NCBI GenBank assembly: GCA_949288455.1
Contig: CASEKF010000054.1
Location: 1 to 34,257, forward strand
Direction: 5' to 3'
Length of the DNA stretch: 34,257 nucleotides
DNA from: an uncultured bacterium
Lineage (GTDB): Bacteria; Vulcanimicrobiota; CADAWZ01
Shown here: in pieces, positions 1 to 9,217 of the stretch
Layout of the letters: each line of letters opens with the position of its first letter
How positions within the stretch are numbered: position 1 is the first letter of the stretch
Notes under the pieces: generated by a model
Seen by the model: the letters and a program-made list of their open reading frames with translations, nothing else
Databases searched by the model: none
Told to the model about the DNA's origin: nothing
Position numbers and translations under genes: made by a program

Positions 1-19
1 CTTCTTTTATACGGTCTGT

Positions 20-832
20 TTAAGCTTTATTTGCGGATTGAGATTGTTTATACCATTCCCAAGCGGCTATAGCTGCGGCTGAAGAAACGTTTAACGATTC
101 TGTTTGCCCGGTCGTAGGTATTTTAACTACTCCTTTAGCAATAGAGAGCGTATTCTCAGAAATACCTTTTCCTTCGTTGCCTAATATTATGCAAGACGGT
201 TGAGGAAAAGCGAAGTTTTCTATGGAAATACCGTTATGAGAACTTGAAGCATATAAAGAGATACCTGTGTCAGTTTGGAGAGTTAGCAGTTGTTTTCGAT
301 CTTCTGCATAGAGAATAGGAATTAAAAGAGTTTGTCCCGACGATGCTCTTATCGTTTTGGGTCCGAAGGGATCCGCATTATTGCCGTAAAGTATTATTCC
401 TGATATGTTAAAGGCCGCCGCAGTTCGAAAAATAGTTCCTAAATTTCCCGGATCTTGTATTGTGTCGCAACATAGGAAAAAACCTTTGCGATCGATTTCG
501 TATTCAATTGAACGCATATATGGAGTTTCCGCCGCCGCAATAAAACCTGCTGGAGTATCCGCTCCGCTTAAGACCTTCATAATCTGCTCAGAGGTTATAA
601 AGTTATAGGCGGAACGTTTAGCTATTTTTTCCGCTTTGTCAGGGGATTGAGACAGAGCTTTTTCCGTCGTAAAAAAAAAGCGGAAAGGATACTGTTTATC
701 AGCGAGATCTGAAAGTATTTTTTCGCCTTCAATGAGGCAGGTTTTTTCTCTATCTCTTACTTTTTTCTCTTTTAGAGATAACATGTATTTTATAAAATGA
801 TTTTGTCTGCTTGTTATTTGTTTAAAAGCCAT
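20..832 (-). CDS. TrmH/SpoU-family RNA 2'-O-methyltransferase
   Basis: Predicted SAM-dependent methyltransferase acting on the ribose 2'-OH of rRNA or tRNA. The three SpoU motifs of the knotted SPOUT fold are present in order: QDPGNLGTIFRTA mid-protein, ILGNEGKGIS, and SLNVSSAAAIAAWEW near the C-terminus. The N-terminal part, starting FKQITSRQNHFIKY, matches the substrate-binding domain usual in RlmB/TsnR-like members. I chose the ATG at 832 (270 residues, a normal length) because the family normally begins close to this motif. A GTG at 859 would add nine residues but lies in the loop of a strong hairpin, although AGGG-type purines sit upstream of it. It is the last gene of the minus-strand run, 51 bases after glgP. 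The target nucleotide cannot be deduced. Confidence 0.9.
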   Translation of the reverse strand: MAFKQITSRQNHFIKYMLSLKEKKVRDREKTCLIEGEKILSDLADKQYPFRFFFTTEKALSQSPDKAEKIAKRSAYNFITSEQIMKVLSGADTPAGFIAAAETPYMRSIEYEIDRKGFFLCCDTIQDPGNLGTIFRTAAAFNISGIILYGNNADPFGPKTIRASSGQTLLIPILYAEDRKQLLTLQTDTGISLYASSSHNGISIENFAFPQPSCIILGNEGKGISENTLSIAKGVVKIPTTGQTESLNVSSAAAIAAWEWYKQSQSANKA

Positions 833-842
833 ATTTTTTATT

Positions 843-874
843 TTATAGGGAAAAGACACTTCTTTTCCCTATAA
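843..874. other. 14-bp perfect inverted repeat between glgP and the RNA methyltransferase gene
   Basis: Arms 843-856 and 861-874 are exactly complementary around a 4-base loop (core TAGGGAAAAGA / TCTTTTCCCTA). It lies just after the glgP stop. In the minus-strand transcript the stem is followed by an A-rich rather than U-rich tail, so it is not a canonical intrinsic terminator. It may stabilise the glgP 3' end or limit read-through into the methyltransferase gene. Confidence 0.6.
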
Positions 875-883
875 TAGCGTATT

Positions 884-3394
884 TTATTTTTGTGATTTGT
901 GTTCTTTTAATAGATGTAATATAGGTTTTACGTTCCAAATTTCTTTAGCGTATTCTAAAATGGTGCGATCGCTGGAAAATTTACCCATATTAGCAGCATT
1001 TATTATTGATTTTTCTATCCATGAACTTTGATCTTTAAATTGTCTAGAGACTTCTTCCTGACATTCTATATAAGAATTATAGTCAAGAGTTAGCATATAT
1101 TTGTCTCCGCCATATAAGAGGGAACCGATAATAGGCTTGAAAATTTCTCTATCGCCGTTAGAGAAATAACCTGAGACAATCATATCGAGACATTGTTTTA
1201 ATTTTGGGTTATGCTGGACTTCTTCCATTGGATTGAAGCCTTTGATTTTTATAGAATCTACTTGTTCCGCCCTCAGGCCGAATATGAAAATATTGTCGTC
1301 TCCGACTTCTTCTTTTATTTCTACGTTAGCTCCGTCAAGCGTGCCTATAGTTAAGGCCCCGTTTAAAGCTAATTTCATATTCCCGGTGCCGGAAGCTTCT
1401 GTTCCTGCGGTGGATATTTGTTCAGAAAGATCGGCAGCCGGAATAATTAGTTCGGCAAGAGAAACGGAATAATTTTCCAGAAATATAACTTTCAGCTTAT
1501 CGCCGATGTCAGGATCATTGTTGATTACATCCGCTACGGAATTTATAAGCTTGATTATTAGTTTCGCTTGATGATAGCCTGCCGCGGCTTTTCCGGATAT
1601 AATTATAGTACGAGGAACTACGTCTATATTTGGATTTTCTTTTATTGCGTTATATAGCGTTATTACATGAAGAACATTGAGAAGCTGTCTTTTATATTCA
1701 TGAATGCGTTTTATTTGACAGTCGAATAATGAATTCTCGTTTATTTTTATGCCTAATGTCCGATAAATATAATTGGCAAGCTTCTTTTTATTATTCCGTT
1801 TTATATTATGCCATTTATTTTTAAAATCTTCGTCTTTTGAATATTTTAAAATCTTTTTCAATTCGTCTAAGTCAGTTGGCCATTTATCTCCGATTTTTTC
1901 AGTTATCAATTCTGATAACCCCGGATTGCTCATAAGAAGCCATCTTCTTGGAGTTATTCCGTTTGTTTTATTGATGAATTTTTCAGGATTCATCTGGGCA
2001 AAATCTTTAAAAGTGCTTTCAACTAGAATTTTAGAATGAAGAGCCGCGACTCCGTTTACTTTATGGCTTCCTACGACGGCTAAATGAGCCATTCTTACCG
2101 ATTTTTCGCCGTCTTCTTGAATAAGAGACATTCTGCGCAGACGTTCGGTGTCATTTGGATACATTCGCTCTACTTCGTCGAGAAATCTTTTATTTATCTC
2201 ATATATAATCTGAAGATGTCTTGGAAGCATTGATTGAAGCATTCTTACCGGCCATTTTTCCATTGCTTCCGGCATAACGGTATGGTTTGTATATGCGAAA
2301 GTATTGACGGTTATCTCCCATGCCTTATCCCATCCGTACCCATATTGATCGATGAGCAGTCTCATAAGTTCGGGTATGGCTAAAGCCGGGTGAGTGTCAT
2401 TCAGCTGTATGGCCGCTTTTTCATGGAGATTATCGAGAGTTGCGTTAGTAGCTTTATGCCTTGTTATAATATCCTGTATTGTCGCCGATACGAAGAAATA
2501 TTCCTGCATCAGTCTTAGAAATTTTCCTCTTTCCGAGTTATCGTTAGGATATAATACTTTTGATATGGTTTCCGCTAGTCCCTGTTGTTCTACCGCTTTA
2601 AGATAAAAACCGTCGTTAAATGCCTCTAAATCAAATTCATGTTTCGCTTTAGCCGTCCAAAGCCTTAGGTTATTTGCCACGTCGTTGTGATAGCCGGGAA
2701 TGAGCATGTCGTTGGCTACCGCTATTACTTCGTTCCTGTTTACCCATTCGTAGTAAATGCGGCCGTCTCCGTCCATATATTCATTTACGTTTCCGTTAAT
2801 GCCTACCTCATATGACAAAGTAGGTTTGCTTATTTCCCAAATATTTCCATATTTTAACCATTCGTCAGGCGATTCGACCTGATATCCATGTTCGATTTTT
2901 TGAGAAAAGATGCCATATTCGTATCTGAGGCCATATCCATAGCAAGGAATTCCGAGAGTCGCCATAGAGTCCATAAAACACGCGGCCAGTCTTCCTAATC
3001 CGCCGTTTCCTAATCCTGCGTCAGATTCGTCTTCCAAAAGAGTATCTAAATCTATTCCTAAGTCGTCAAGAACAGATTTTACTACCGGATATAGGCCTAA
3101 ATTTATCATTGCGTTACACATCGCTCTGCCCATTAAATATTCCATTGAAAGGTAATAGACGCGCTTTACGTTATTCTTATAGGAAATATAATTTATGTCG
3201 TTTCCGTTCTCAACAAGATAGTCTCTTATGGCTAAAGCTGACGATGAATAAAAATCTCTTTCTTTGTGTATTCTTTCATGTACGGCTAAATTATATTCCA
3301 GGTGAGCAGCCATAGTTTCTAAAAAAGTTTCTTTATCTCTAGGACGTCGTTTTTCTATAAGTTTCCATAGTTTTTGTATCGGCGCTTCTGTCAT
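884..3394 (-). CDS. glgP: Glycogen/starch/alpha-glucan phosphorylase
   Basis: Full-length GT35 phosphorylase (836 residues; the family is about 800-840). It releases glucose-1-phosphate from alpha-1,4-glucans using pyridoxal phosphate in the cytoplasm. The PLP-lysine motif EASGTGNMKLALNG is intact (Lys about residue 674). The substrate-site blocks YLSMEYLMGRA and DAGLGNGGLGRLAACFMDS, and the segment QLNDTHPALAIPELMR, are also present. A GGAGG Shine-Dalgarno sits about 10 bases before the ATG at 3394. It follows the UDP-glucuronate decarboxylase gene by 18 bases, so the two are probably co-transcribed. No other glycogen gene (glgA, glgB, glgC) is in the window. The identification is secure; the physiological glucan is not shown. 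Confidence 0.97.
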   Translation of the reverse strand: MTEAPIQKLWKLIEKRRPRDKETFLETMAAHLEYNLAVHERIHKERDFYSSSALAIRDYLVENGNDINYISYKNNVKRVYYLSMEYLMGRAMCNAMINLGLYPVVKSVLDDLGIDLDTLLEDESDAGLGNGGLGRLAACFMDSMATLGIPCYGYGLRYEYGIFSQKIEHGYQVESPDEWLKYGNIWEISKPTLSYEVGINGNVNEYMDGDGRIYYEWVNRNEVIAVANDMLIPGYHNDVANNLRLWTAKAKHEFDLEAFNDGFYLKAVEQQGLAETISKVLYPNDNSERGKFLRLMQEYFFVSATIQDIITRHKATNATLDNLHEKAAIQLNDTHPALAIPELMRLLIDQYGYGWDKAWEITVNTFAYTNHTVMPEAMEKWPVRMLQSMLPRHLQIIYEINKRFLDEVERMYPNDTERLRRMSLIQEDGEKSVRMAHLAVVGSHKVNGVAALHSKILVESTFKDFAQMNPEKFINKTNGITPRRWLLMSNPGLSELITEKIGDKWPTDLDELKKILKYSKDEDFKNKWHNIKRNNKKKLANYIYRTLGIKINENSLFDCQIKRIHEYKRQLLNVLHVITLYNAIKENPNIDVVPRTIIISGKAAAGYHQAKLIIKLINSVADVINNDPDIGDKLKVIFLENYSVSLAELIIPAADLSEQISTAGTEASGTGNMKLALNGALTIGTLDGANVEIKEEVGDDNIFIFGLRAEQVDSIKIKGFNPMEEVQHNPKLKQCLDMIVSGYFSNGDREIFKPIIGSLLYGGDKYMLTLDYNSYIECQEEVSRQFKDQSSWIEKSIINAANMGKFSSDRTILEYAKEIWNVKPILHLLKEHKSQK

Positions 3395-3412
3395 TTCTTA
3401 ATATCCTCCAAA

Positions 3413-4363
3413 TTAGTTCTTTGTTATCTCTTTCCGTAATTTTTCTTTAAAGTAATCTCTGGTTTTTAAAAGTCCTTCGTCTAAAGGTATTTTAGGAAAC
3501 CATTCAAGTTTTTCTCGAGCTAAAGATATATCCGGCCGCCGTTTTTTAGGATCGTCTTGAGGAAGTTCTTTATAGATTATTTTTGATTTCGAGCCGCATA
3601 TCTCGATCGCTTTTTCCGCCAGTTCCTTGATAGCGTATTCACCCGGATTTCCAAGATTAATAGGCCCCGGAAAATCATCCTGATTCATCATTTTAGTCAT
3701 ACCTTCGACTAAATCGGATATATATTGAAAACTCCTAGTTTGAGAGCCGTCTCCGTATATTGTTATGGGTTCGTTTTTCAGGGCTTGAATTAAAAAATTA
3801 GATATTACTCTTCCGTCGTTTATAGCCATTTTTGGTCCGTATGTATTAAAAATGCGCACAATTTTAACTTGAACGTTGTATTCTCTGTAAAAATCCATAC
3901 ATAAGCATTCCGCAGCTCTTTTCCCCTCGTCGTAACAAGCTCTTATTCCTAAAGGATTAACATGTCCCCAATAGCTTTCTTTTTGAGGGTGCTCAAGAGG
4001 ATCTCCGTATACCTCCGACGTCGATGCATGAAGTATTTTCGCGTTAGTTTTCTTAGCTAAAGTCAAAAGATTTAAAATTCCCAATACCGAACATTTCATA
4101 GTTTGTACCGGGTTGCTTTGGTAGTGGACTGGCGACGCCGGACAAGCTAGATTATAAATTTGATCGGCTTGAAACATTATCGGCTCTACTATATCATGTT
4201 TGATAAATTCAAAATTAGGATTAGGTAATAAATCCTCTATATTTTCTTTGGATCCCGTATAAAGGTTATCTATGCATAAAACCTTGAAATTTTGTCGCAA
4301 TAATTCTTTGCATAAATGCGAACCTATAAAACCGGCTCCTCCGGTTACTGCTGCTTTAATCAT
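3413..4363 (-). CDS. UDP-glucuronate decarboxylase (UDP-xylose synthase), SDR family
   Basis: NAD-dependent extended short-chain dehydrogenase of 316 residues. It has the Rossmann motif GGAGFIGSH (residues 8-16), the catalytic set STSEVYG (114-120) and Y144-x3-K148 in [12 protein letters not shown], and the blocks [17 protein letters not shown] and [13 protein letters not shown]. These blocks are typical of UDP-xylose synthases rather than GalE-type epimerases. The family decarboxylates UDP-glucuronate to UDP-xylose, a donor for surface glycans. A GGAG ribosome-binding site precedes the ATG at 4363. No UDP-glucose dehydrogenase or glycosyltransferase is adjacent, so the glycan is unknown. A dTDP-glucose 4,6-dehydratase-like activity is less likely. 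Confidence 0.92.
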   Translation of the reverse strand: MIKAAVTGGAGFIGSHLCKELLRQNFKVLCIDNLYTGSKENIEDLLPNPNFEFIKHDIVEPIMFQADQIYNLACPASPVHYQSNPVQTMKCSVLGILNLLTLAKKTNAKILHASTSEVYGDPLEHPQKESYWGHVNPLGIRACYDEGKRAAECLCMDFYREYNVQVKIVRIFNTYGPKMAINDGRVISNFLIQALKNEPITIYGDGSQTRSFQYISDLVEGMTKMMNQDDFPGPINLGNPGEYAIKELAEKAIEICGSKSKIIYKELPQDDPKKRRPDISLAREKLEWFPKIPLDEGLLKTRDYFKEKLRKEITKN

Positions 4364-4399
4364 AATTTTATTCTCCGAGATAGCGATGTTTAACGGTAA

Positions 4400-6157
4400 C
4401 TATTTACTATTTTTCTTTTTTGCCGTTTCGTAGAAAAATTTCAAATATTTGGCTACCCGTTGCTTCATTTCACATCGGCTTGATAGTTCGTCAAGACCAT
4501 GAATTGACGCAACGTAGTCGGCTATAGTCACCTCGGGATCGACTTTAATTCCGGCCAGTTGAGTAACTCTAGGCCCGGCAAAGCAGATTAACGCGTTTTT
4601 CTCGCCGATATTGATAGTGCCCTGAGTCGCGAAACTTGCTAAGGCTCCTCCGGTACTAGGATGAGTCATAATAGAAATAAAAGGAAGACCGGCTTCTTTC
4701 AGTATTCCCAGAGCCATATTAGTCTTAGCCATCTGCATAAGCGATAGAGTTCCTTCTTGCATTCTTGCTCCGCCTGACGAGCATACGGATATTAAAGGAA
4801 GCCTATTCGTTATGCAGAACTGTACCGCGCGATAAAATTTTTCTCCCATTGCCGAGCCCATTGAACCGCCTATAAAATTAAAATTAGAAATTACTAGCAC
4901 CGCTCTATATTTGTCAATTTTTGCTACTCCCGTTGAAATAGATTCTCCGCATCCGGTCTTGATTTCCATGGAATTTAAAGTCTCGAGATATTCAGCCGTA
5001 AGGTCTTCTTTATTAAGCATTTCTCTCGCGGTAATTTTAGAATTAAATTCCGTAAACGTATTTCTATCGCAGAGAATGTCGATCCATTCGTCTGACATTA
5101 AGCTTTCGCCTTTGCCACATATAGGACATGATTTGAAATTTTTTTGATATTCGTCAAGCGGGATATAATTTCCGCAACCTCTGCCGTCTTTTTTTTCACA
5201 GAGAACATGAGGTTTAGTGATATCCATATTTTTACTTTCAAGATAAGCCCGTTCAAGCGAATCGGAAAGCTCTTGAGCTTCTATGATTTTTACGCGCGAT
5301 TTTCTGCTGACTTGCGCGGTGTCGCTTCTATGAAAGAAATCGACCACTTGAGAAAAAAAACTCTGTTTTTTCAGGACTCCGTAACCTAAGACTTTTTTTC
5401 TTCTTCTTTCAATAATTCTGTCGATATCGTATTTCGTTACTTCTAATACGGCTTTTGTCAGAGCCGTTTTTATCGACCTAATATATCCTGAATAATCTTC
5501 TATGTCGTTAGGCTCTTTTACTATTTCGTCGCATATGCCAAAATAGATCATATCTTTACTAGTAGGACGCAGCAGAGTTAAGGATTCTTCTATTTTTGTA
5601 TTGTCTCTAAAAATAATGGCTCCGCAGCTTTCCGGAGCTATCGTATAATACATCGCGTCTTCCATGATGAGTCGCTTGTCGGTTACTTGAAGAGCTAACG
5701 CTCCTCCGGAACCTCCTTCGCCTAAAATTAAAGAAATAGTCGGCGTTTTTACTTCGCAGAATTTGCTTATACAATCTGATATAGCCCAAGATTGAAGTCG
5801 TTTAGCGGATTCTGAGCTTGGATCGGCCCCTGGAGTGTCTACAAAAGTTATTACCGGGAGATTATTAGTTTCCGCATATTCTAATAATTCTACGACTTGC
5901 CTGTATCCTTCCGGCTTCATCATTCCAAAGTTAACCTTATTTGCATATGCTAAATCGTTGCCTTTTGGCTTCTCTTGTCCCATAAAAAGTATTTCTTTTT
6001 TATTTATAAATCCTGAACCGCTTATGAGAGCCTGATCTTTTGATTTAAAATAAGTTATGTCGCTGAATATGCTGTTTATAACGTCAGAACTTCGTATTCT
6101 CTGAGGATTCCTGGTTTTTTCTTTAAAAATTTCAGTTATTGTTTTTTTTTGTTTCAT
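4400..6157 (-). CDS. Fused acetyl-CoA carboxylase carboxyltransferase, alpha part then beta part (AccA-AccD)
   Basis: A single 585-residue protein carrying both halves of the carboxyltransferase that moves CO2 from carboxybiotin to acetyl-CoA in fatty-acid synthesis. Residues about 40-275 are AccA-like (FVDTPGADP at 105-113, LGEGGSGGALAL at 145-156). Residues about 315-585 are AccD-like, with a zinc ribbon (C320, C328, C344, C347), GGSMGSAMGEKFYRA, SSGGARMQEGTLS and HPSTGGALASFA. The first zinc cysteine is five residues further from the second than in the usual CxxC. The AccA helix-rich N-terminus is shortened. The 36-residue junction is charged. Order is alpha before beta. accB and accC are not in the window. 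An AAGG ribosome-binding site precedes the ATG. A propionyl-CoA-type carboxyltransferase is less likely given the AccD zinc ribbon. Confidence 0.93.
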   Translation of the reverse strand: MKQKKTITEIFKEKTRNPQRIRSSDVINSIFSDITYFKSKDQALISGSGFINKKEILFMGQEKPKGNDLAYANKVNFGMMKPEGYRQVVELLEYAETNNLPVITFVDTPGADPSSESAKRLQSWAISDCISKFCEVKTPTISLILGEGGSGGALALQVTDKRLIMEDAMYYTIAPESCGAIIFRDNTKIEESLTLLRPTSKDMIYFGICDEIVKEPNDIEDYSGYIRSIKTALTKAVLEVTKYDIDRIIERRRKKVLGYGVLKKQSFFSQVVDFFHRSDTAQVSRKSRVKIIEAQELSDSLERAYLESKNMDITKPHVLCEKKDGRGCGNYIPLDEYQKNFKSCPICGKGESLMSDEWIDILCDRNTFTEFNSKITAREMLNKEDLTAEYLETLNSMEIKTGCGESISTGVAKIDKYRAVLVISNFNFIGGSMGSAMGEKFYRAVQFCITNRLPLISVCSSGGARMQEGTLSLMQMAKTNMALGILKEAGLPFISIMTHPSTGGALASFATQGTINIGEKNALICFAGPRVTQLAGIKVDPEVTIADYVASIHGLDELSSRCEMKQRVAKYLKFFYETAKKKNSK

Positions 6158-6193
6158 CGTTTTGTTCTACCTTGTTTTAAATTTACGATAACA

Positions 6194-8377
6194 TTATATG
6201 CTGCAGATAAGTTTACTTGCTGTTTCCGCGATATTTTTATTGGGATGTTTAATCATTATACTAAGCGTTTCTTTCGTTTTCTCAGTTTTATACGACGCCA
6301 AATATCTCATTGCCGCGATAATCAGAGCCTCGTCTTTATCAGTAGTTATAATATCGATTAATACGTTGTAGCTTTCTTCTTTAGCTAATTTACATAAACA
6401 TTCAAGCGATTCTTTTCTTATTTTCGAAGAATTAGCTTTGTTCGTAATAATACTCCACAGCATTCTAAGCATTTTTTGCTGATATTGTCCGAAGTCGAAT
6501 ATGCCTAGCCTTACTTGCGCGACTAAAGCGTAATAGACTATTCTCATATCGCTATGTTGCATATATTGTTTTAATGCCGCAAGCGTTTTGCCGAGATATT
6601 CTTCTTGGTTAATCTTTCCTATTGTCTCCAAAATAGCAAAGATAATTTCCGGTTCAGCCTCAGGCAGCATGGATATTAATTTTGTGGTTATATGTTTTCC
6701 GTATATCTGAGCGGCTAATTTGATATATTCTATTCTATTCCCTATATGCTTATCCGACTGTAACGCAAGGACTATAAGTTCATAATAATCTTTGTTGTTG
6801 TATTCGTAAATAGCTTTTGCCGTCTGAAGCCTTGTATAGTCCGATAAATCCGTGATCATCGAAGATAGATACGCTTCTCCTTGCTTAGATTTCATCTTCG
6901 CTAATAAAAAAATGCTTTTGCCTCTTAGTATCGTATTTTTTGTCTGAAGGTTTTGAATCAGATATTCTTCGGCTATGATAGAAGAACAATTTTTTAAAAA
7001 TCTGCCTATTTCCGCATATATATATTCGTTATTTCGCATAATTAACGCGGGAAGAGCCAGAACGACAAGGTCGCTGTATTTAGAAGGCAGTCTATCAAAA
7101 ATAGATATAATGGATTCGTCGGAAGATTCCGGATTTTGTAAAATTTTATTTAAATATTTTTTTGTTTCTGAGATATCTAATCTGGTAAGAAGCGACAAAG
7201 CTAATACTTTTTCCTGTTTGCTGCCGTTAGTTATTTTAGAATAAATATAATCGGTAATTTCTGTCCCCGTATTATTTGTAAAGTAACTTACCGCGAATTT
7301 TTTAAGCTGCTCGTCATCGCTGTCTAATAAAGGGAAAACCGCTTTAGCCACGTTAAGATCATATGTGTTTAGCAATGGGATAAGTCCTTGTAGAGCCGCG
7401 CGCGGATCGTCGCTTGTTAGTTTTCGAAGAAATACGGGCAGAAATTTTGTAGGCGAATTTAAAATAGCGAGAGCGTGAAGCGCCTGCAACGAAACGGCGT
7501 AATCTCCGTGATCTGCCTTAAAACAAAGATTTCGTTCCGCATCGTCGTCGTGCGATAAATAAGCGTTTATACAATTCTCAAGAATTTCTTGATCCGGTTC
7601 GGAGTTTGAAGCCGTTTTTAAATGATGAGCCAGCATTTCTTTTAAGCCTGAGTCAATTTGTTTGGCTTTTAAAGAGTTCTCAGCTGAAATTTCTTGATTT
7701 TCGGCGGTTAAATACGGCGAATTTATCTCTTCTTCTTTTAATGTCGTATTTTTTCTTTTAGCGTCGTCATGAAAAATATAGTTAAATGGCAGAGACTGTA
7801 TGTCGTCTTCGTCGTCAAGTATTTCATAAGAAAGCTTTGTTTGCGTATCAGAGCCGTCATACGCTATAATATTGTTTTTTGAATTGAAGTTATCCGTAGG
7901 CTTTTTTAAAGAACCAGTAGCTACGTCCAAGTCGTCGTCTATTTTTAATTCTTTGCGCATTTGTTCAAGAGAACGTTTAACCGATTGCTGAAATTCAGGC
8001 CGTATCGTTTTGCAAGTTTCTTTTAAAGCGTAATAAGCCCTTACTGAATTCATTTTGGCAAGTACGGATATCGCTTTGGCTCTAACCCATTGATCTGGAT
8101 TTGAGACCATATAAGCCAGTTCGTCTATACATTCTTGAGAGCCTACTTTTCCCAGAATCTGCATGGCGAGCTCTTGGGCGTCTAAATTATCGTCGTTGCG
8201 CATGATAATTCCGAAGGGCTCTATGTTTGTTATGTGTTCTATATAGTTATCCAGTATATTTTTAAGAGCGTTTTTCCTGACGGTAGGGTCGTCATATCTA
8301 AGAGCGTCTAGGCAATCTTGAAAGGAATCTGAATCGGGACGTTCGTCTTTTGACCTAAAAAAGAACGGAGTTTTCAT
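6194..8377 (-). CDS. HEAT-repeat protein, function unknown
   Basis: A 727-residue all-helical solenoid protein. Residues about 20-145 contain clear HEAT repeats (for example VRKNALKNILDN, and a block around AMQILGKVGSQECIDELAYM). Residues about 150-240 are acidic and low in complexity. Residues about 245-727 return to repeated paired helices of 30-40 residues, with phrases such as LQALHALAIL, VLALSLLTRL and GKSIFLLAKM. No signal peptide, membrane segment or enzymatic motif is seen, so it is probably a cytoplasmic scaffold. It lies 36 bases upstream of the fused carboxyltransferase gene and is likely co-transcribed with it. GAGAGGA upstream of the ATG serves as ribosome-binding site. I do not recognise a named family. 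Confidence 0.85.
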   Translation of the reverse strand: MKTPFFFRSKDERPDSDSFQDCLDALRYDDPTVRKNALKNILDNYIEHITNIEPFGIIMRNDDNLDAQELAMQILGKVGSQECIDELAYMVSNPDQWVRAKAISVLAKMNSVRAYYALKETCKTIRPEFQQSVKRSLEQMRKELKIDDDLDVATGSLKKPTDNFNSKNNIIAYDGSDTQTKLSYEILDDEDDIQSLPFNYIFHDDAKRKNTTLKEEEINSPYLTAENQEISAENSLKAKQIDSGLKEMLAHHLKTASNSEPDQEILENCINAYLSHDDDAERNLCFKADHGDYAVSLQALHALAILNSPTKFLPVFLRKLTSDDPRAALQGLIPLLNTYDLNVAKAVFPLLDSDDEQLKKFAVSYFTNNTGTEITDYIYSKITNGSKQEKVLALSLLTRLDISETKKYLNKILQNPESSDESIISIFDRLPSKYSDLVVLALPALIMRNNEYIYAEIGRFLKNCSSIIAEEYLIQNLQTKNTILRGKSIFLLAKMKSKQGEAYLSSMITDLSDYTRLQTAKAIYEYNNKDYYELIVLALQSDKHIGNRIEYIKLAAQIYGKHITTKLISMLPEAEPEIIFAILETIGKINQEEYLGKTLAALKQYMQHSDMRIVYYALVAQVRLGIFDFGQYQQKMLRMLWSIITNKANSSKIRKESLECLCKLAKEESYNVLIDIITTDKDEALIIAAMRYLASYKTEKTKETLSIMIKHPNKNIAETASKLICSI

Positions 8378-8432
8378 ATATAAATCATAATCCTCTCTAT
8401 TTTCGTTTTAATGTAGATTCAAAATGTAAATC

Positions 8433-9047
8433 TCAGCTCTCGCTTTGTTCGAAGCATCCGCTGCAATTCGTTTTTAGGGTGTTTCCTAATATTTCGGCTA
8501 AATTTTCTATAATCATATTGACTAATTTAGTTTGAATTTCCTTGAAATGCTGAGAATCTTCAAAAGATCTATGACGTTCTGATTTCGAAAGAATTATAGG
8601 TTTATCATATATTACTTCGTTGTGCTTTTTGCTGTAGATTTTGATATTTCCCACTGAATTTACAGCAAGAATCGAATAAGTTATTCCCGCGTTTACGACG
8701 CTGGTATTTGTTTTCCTTAAATTAAGATTTCCCCAGACGATAAAATCTCCGTCGGTAGTTTTTAGAATTTCGTTTAGTTCTAAGACGGAAGGTTCGTAAA
8801 AATCAACGTTTTGCAAAGCTGAATCTTTGGGGGATAATACGGCGAAATGCAAGTTAGGGTAGGAGGTTTTTAAGTAAGTTTCAAAGATAGCTTGCGTATC
8901 TGGGTATTCGGCGTTTAATTCTGAGTTTATTTTTAAGGGTAATATCAACGTTTTTTCCTGTTTTTCATCGGCAAAAGCGACTTGAATAATGATGAAAAAA
9001 ATAATAACTGTCAATAAGCCGCTCGTTTTAATTTTTGCCAATTTCAT
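8433..9047 (-). CDS. Exported protein of unknown function
   Basis: 204 residues with a Sec-type signal peptide: charged N-terminus, then a hydrophobic run around residues 11-26 ending VAFA, with cleavage predicted before DEKQ. No lipobox cysteine is present. The mature part has a beta/alpha pattern (TLILPLKIN, DFIVWGNLNL, ILAVNSVGNIKIYSK) that loosely recalls periplasmic TolB-N-like or LpoB-like assembly factors; this is only a fold impression. Two cysteines close to the C-terminus (NCSGC) could form a disulfide. AAGGAG precedes the ATG. It is the first gene of the minus-strand run and is divergent from the permease at 9218. Confidence 0.8.
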   Translation of the reverse strand: MKLAKIKTSGLLTVIIFFIIIQVAFADEKQEKTLILPLKINSELNAEYPDTQAIFETYLKTSYPNLHFAVLSPKDSALQNVDFYEPSVLELNEILKTTDGDFIVWGNLNLRKTNTSVVNAGITYSILAVNSVGNIKIYSKKHNEVIYDKPIILSKSERHRSFEDSQHFKEIQTKLVNMIIENLAEILGNTLKTNCSGCFEQSES

Positions 9048-9059
9048 GTTTTGTACTCC

Positions 9060-9081
9060 TTTTTATTTGATTAAATAAAAA
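9060..9081. repeat. AT-only 9-bp inverted repeat in the divergent intergenic region
   Basis: Arms TTTTTATTT (9060-9068) and AAATAAAAA (9073-9081) around the loop GATT. It lies immediately upstream of the ribosome-binding site of the 8433-9047 gene. Being purely A/T it may be fortuitous in this AT-rich sequence, but it is followed by two longer palindromes in the same interval. Confidence 0.4.
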
Positions 9082-9116
9082 TTCTATAGAAAGCTTCCTT
9101 TTCCCTACAGGAGTCT

Positions 9117-9142
9117 CATTATTTCTTGAATAAGAAATAATG
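9117..9142. repeat. 11-bp perfect hairpin, first of two back-to-back hairpins
   Basis: Arms CATTATTTCTT (9117-9127) and AAGAAATAATG (9132-9142) with loop GAAT. The next hairpin begins at the following base (9143). It is in the leader of the permease gene. Confidence 0.7.
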
Positions 9143-9183
9143 AAGGTAATAGCGTTTATTCAGCGAATAAACGCTATTACCTT
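9143..9183. repeat. 19-bp perfect hairpin with 3-base loop in the permease leader
   Basis: Arms AAGGTAATAGCGTTTATTC (9143-9161) and GAATAAACGCTATTACCTT (9165-9183) are exactly complementary around loop AGC. A stem of this length with no mismatch is unlikely by chance. It ends 22 bases before the GGAG ribosome-binding site of the permease. There is no U-tract, and it sits between divergent starts, so a simple terminator role is unlikely. An operator for a dimeric regulator, an mRNA-stability stem, or a REP-like element are possible. Confidence 0.8.
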
Positions 9184-9217
9184 ACTAGCTTGTAGTTGTT
9201 ATTTGGAGATATTTATT

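Noticed and set aside
9140-9217. Start of the permease at ATG 9140
   Set aside because: The extra 26 residues are encoded by the palindrome and its edge, with no ribosome-binding site, while ATG 9218 has GGAG at a suitable distance.
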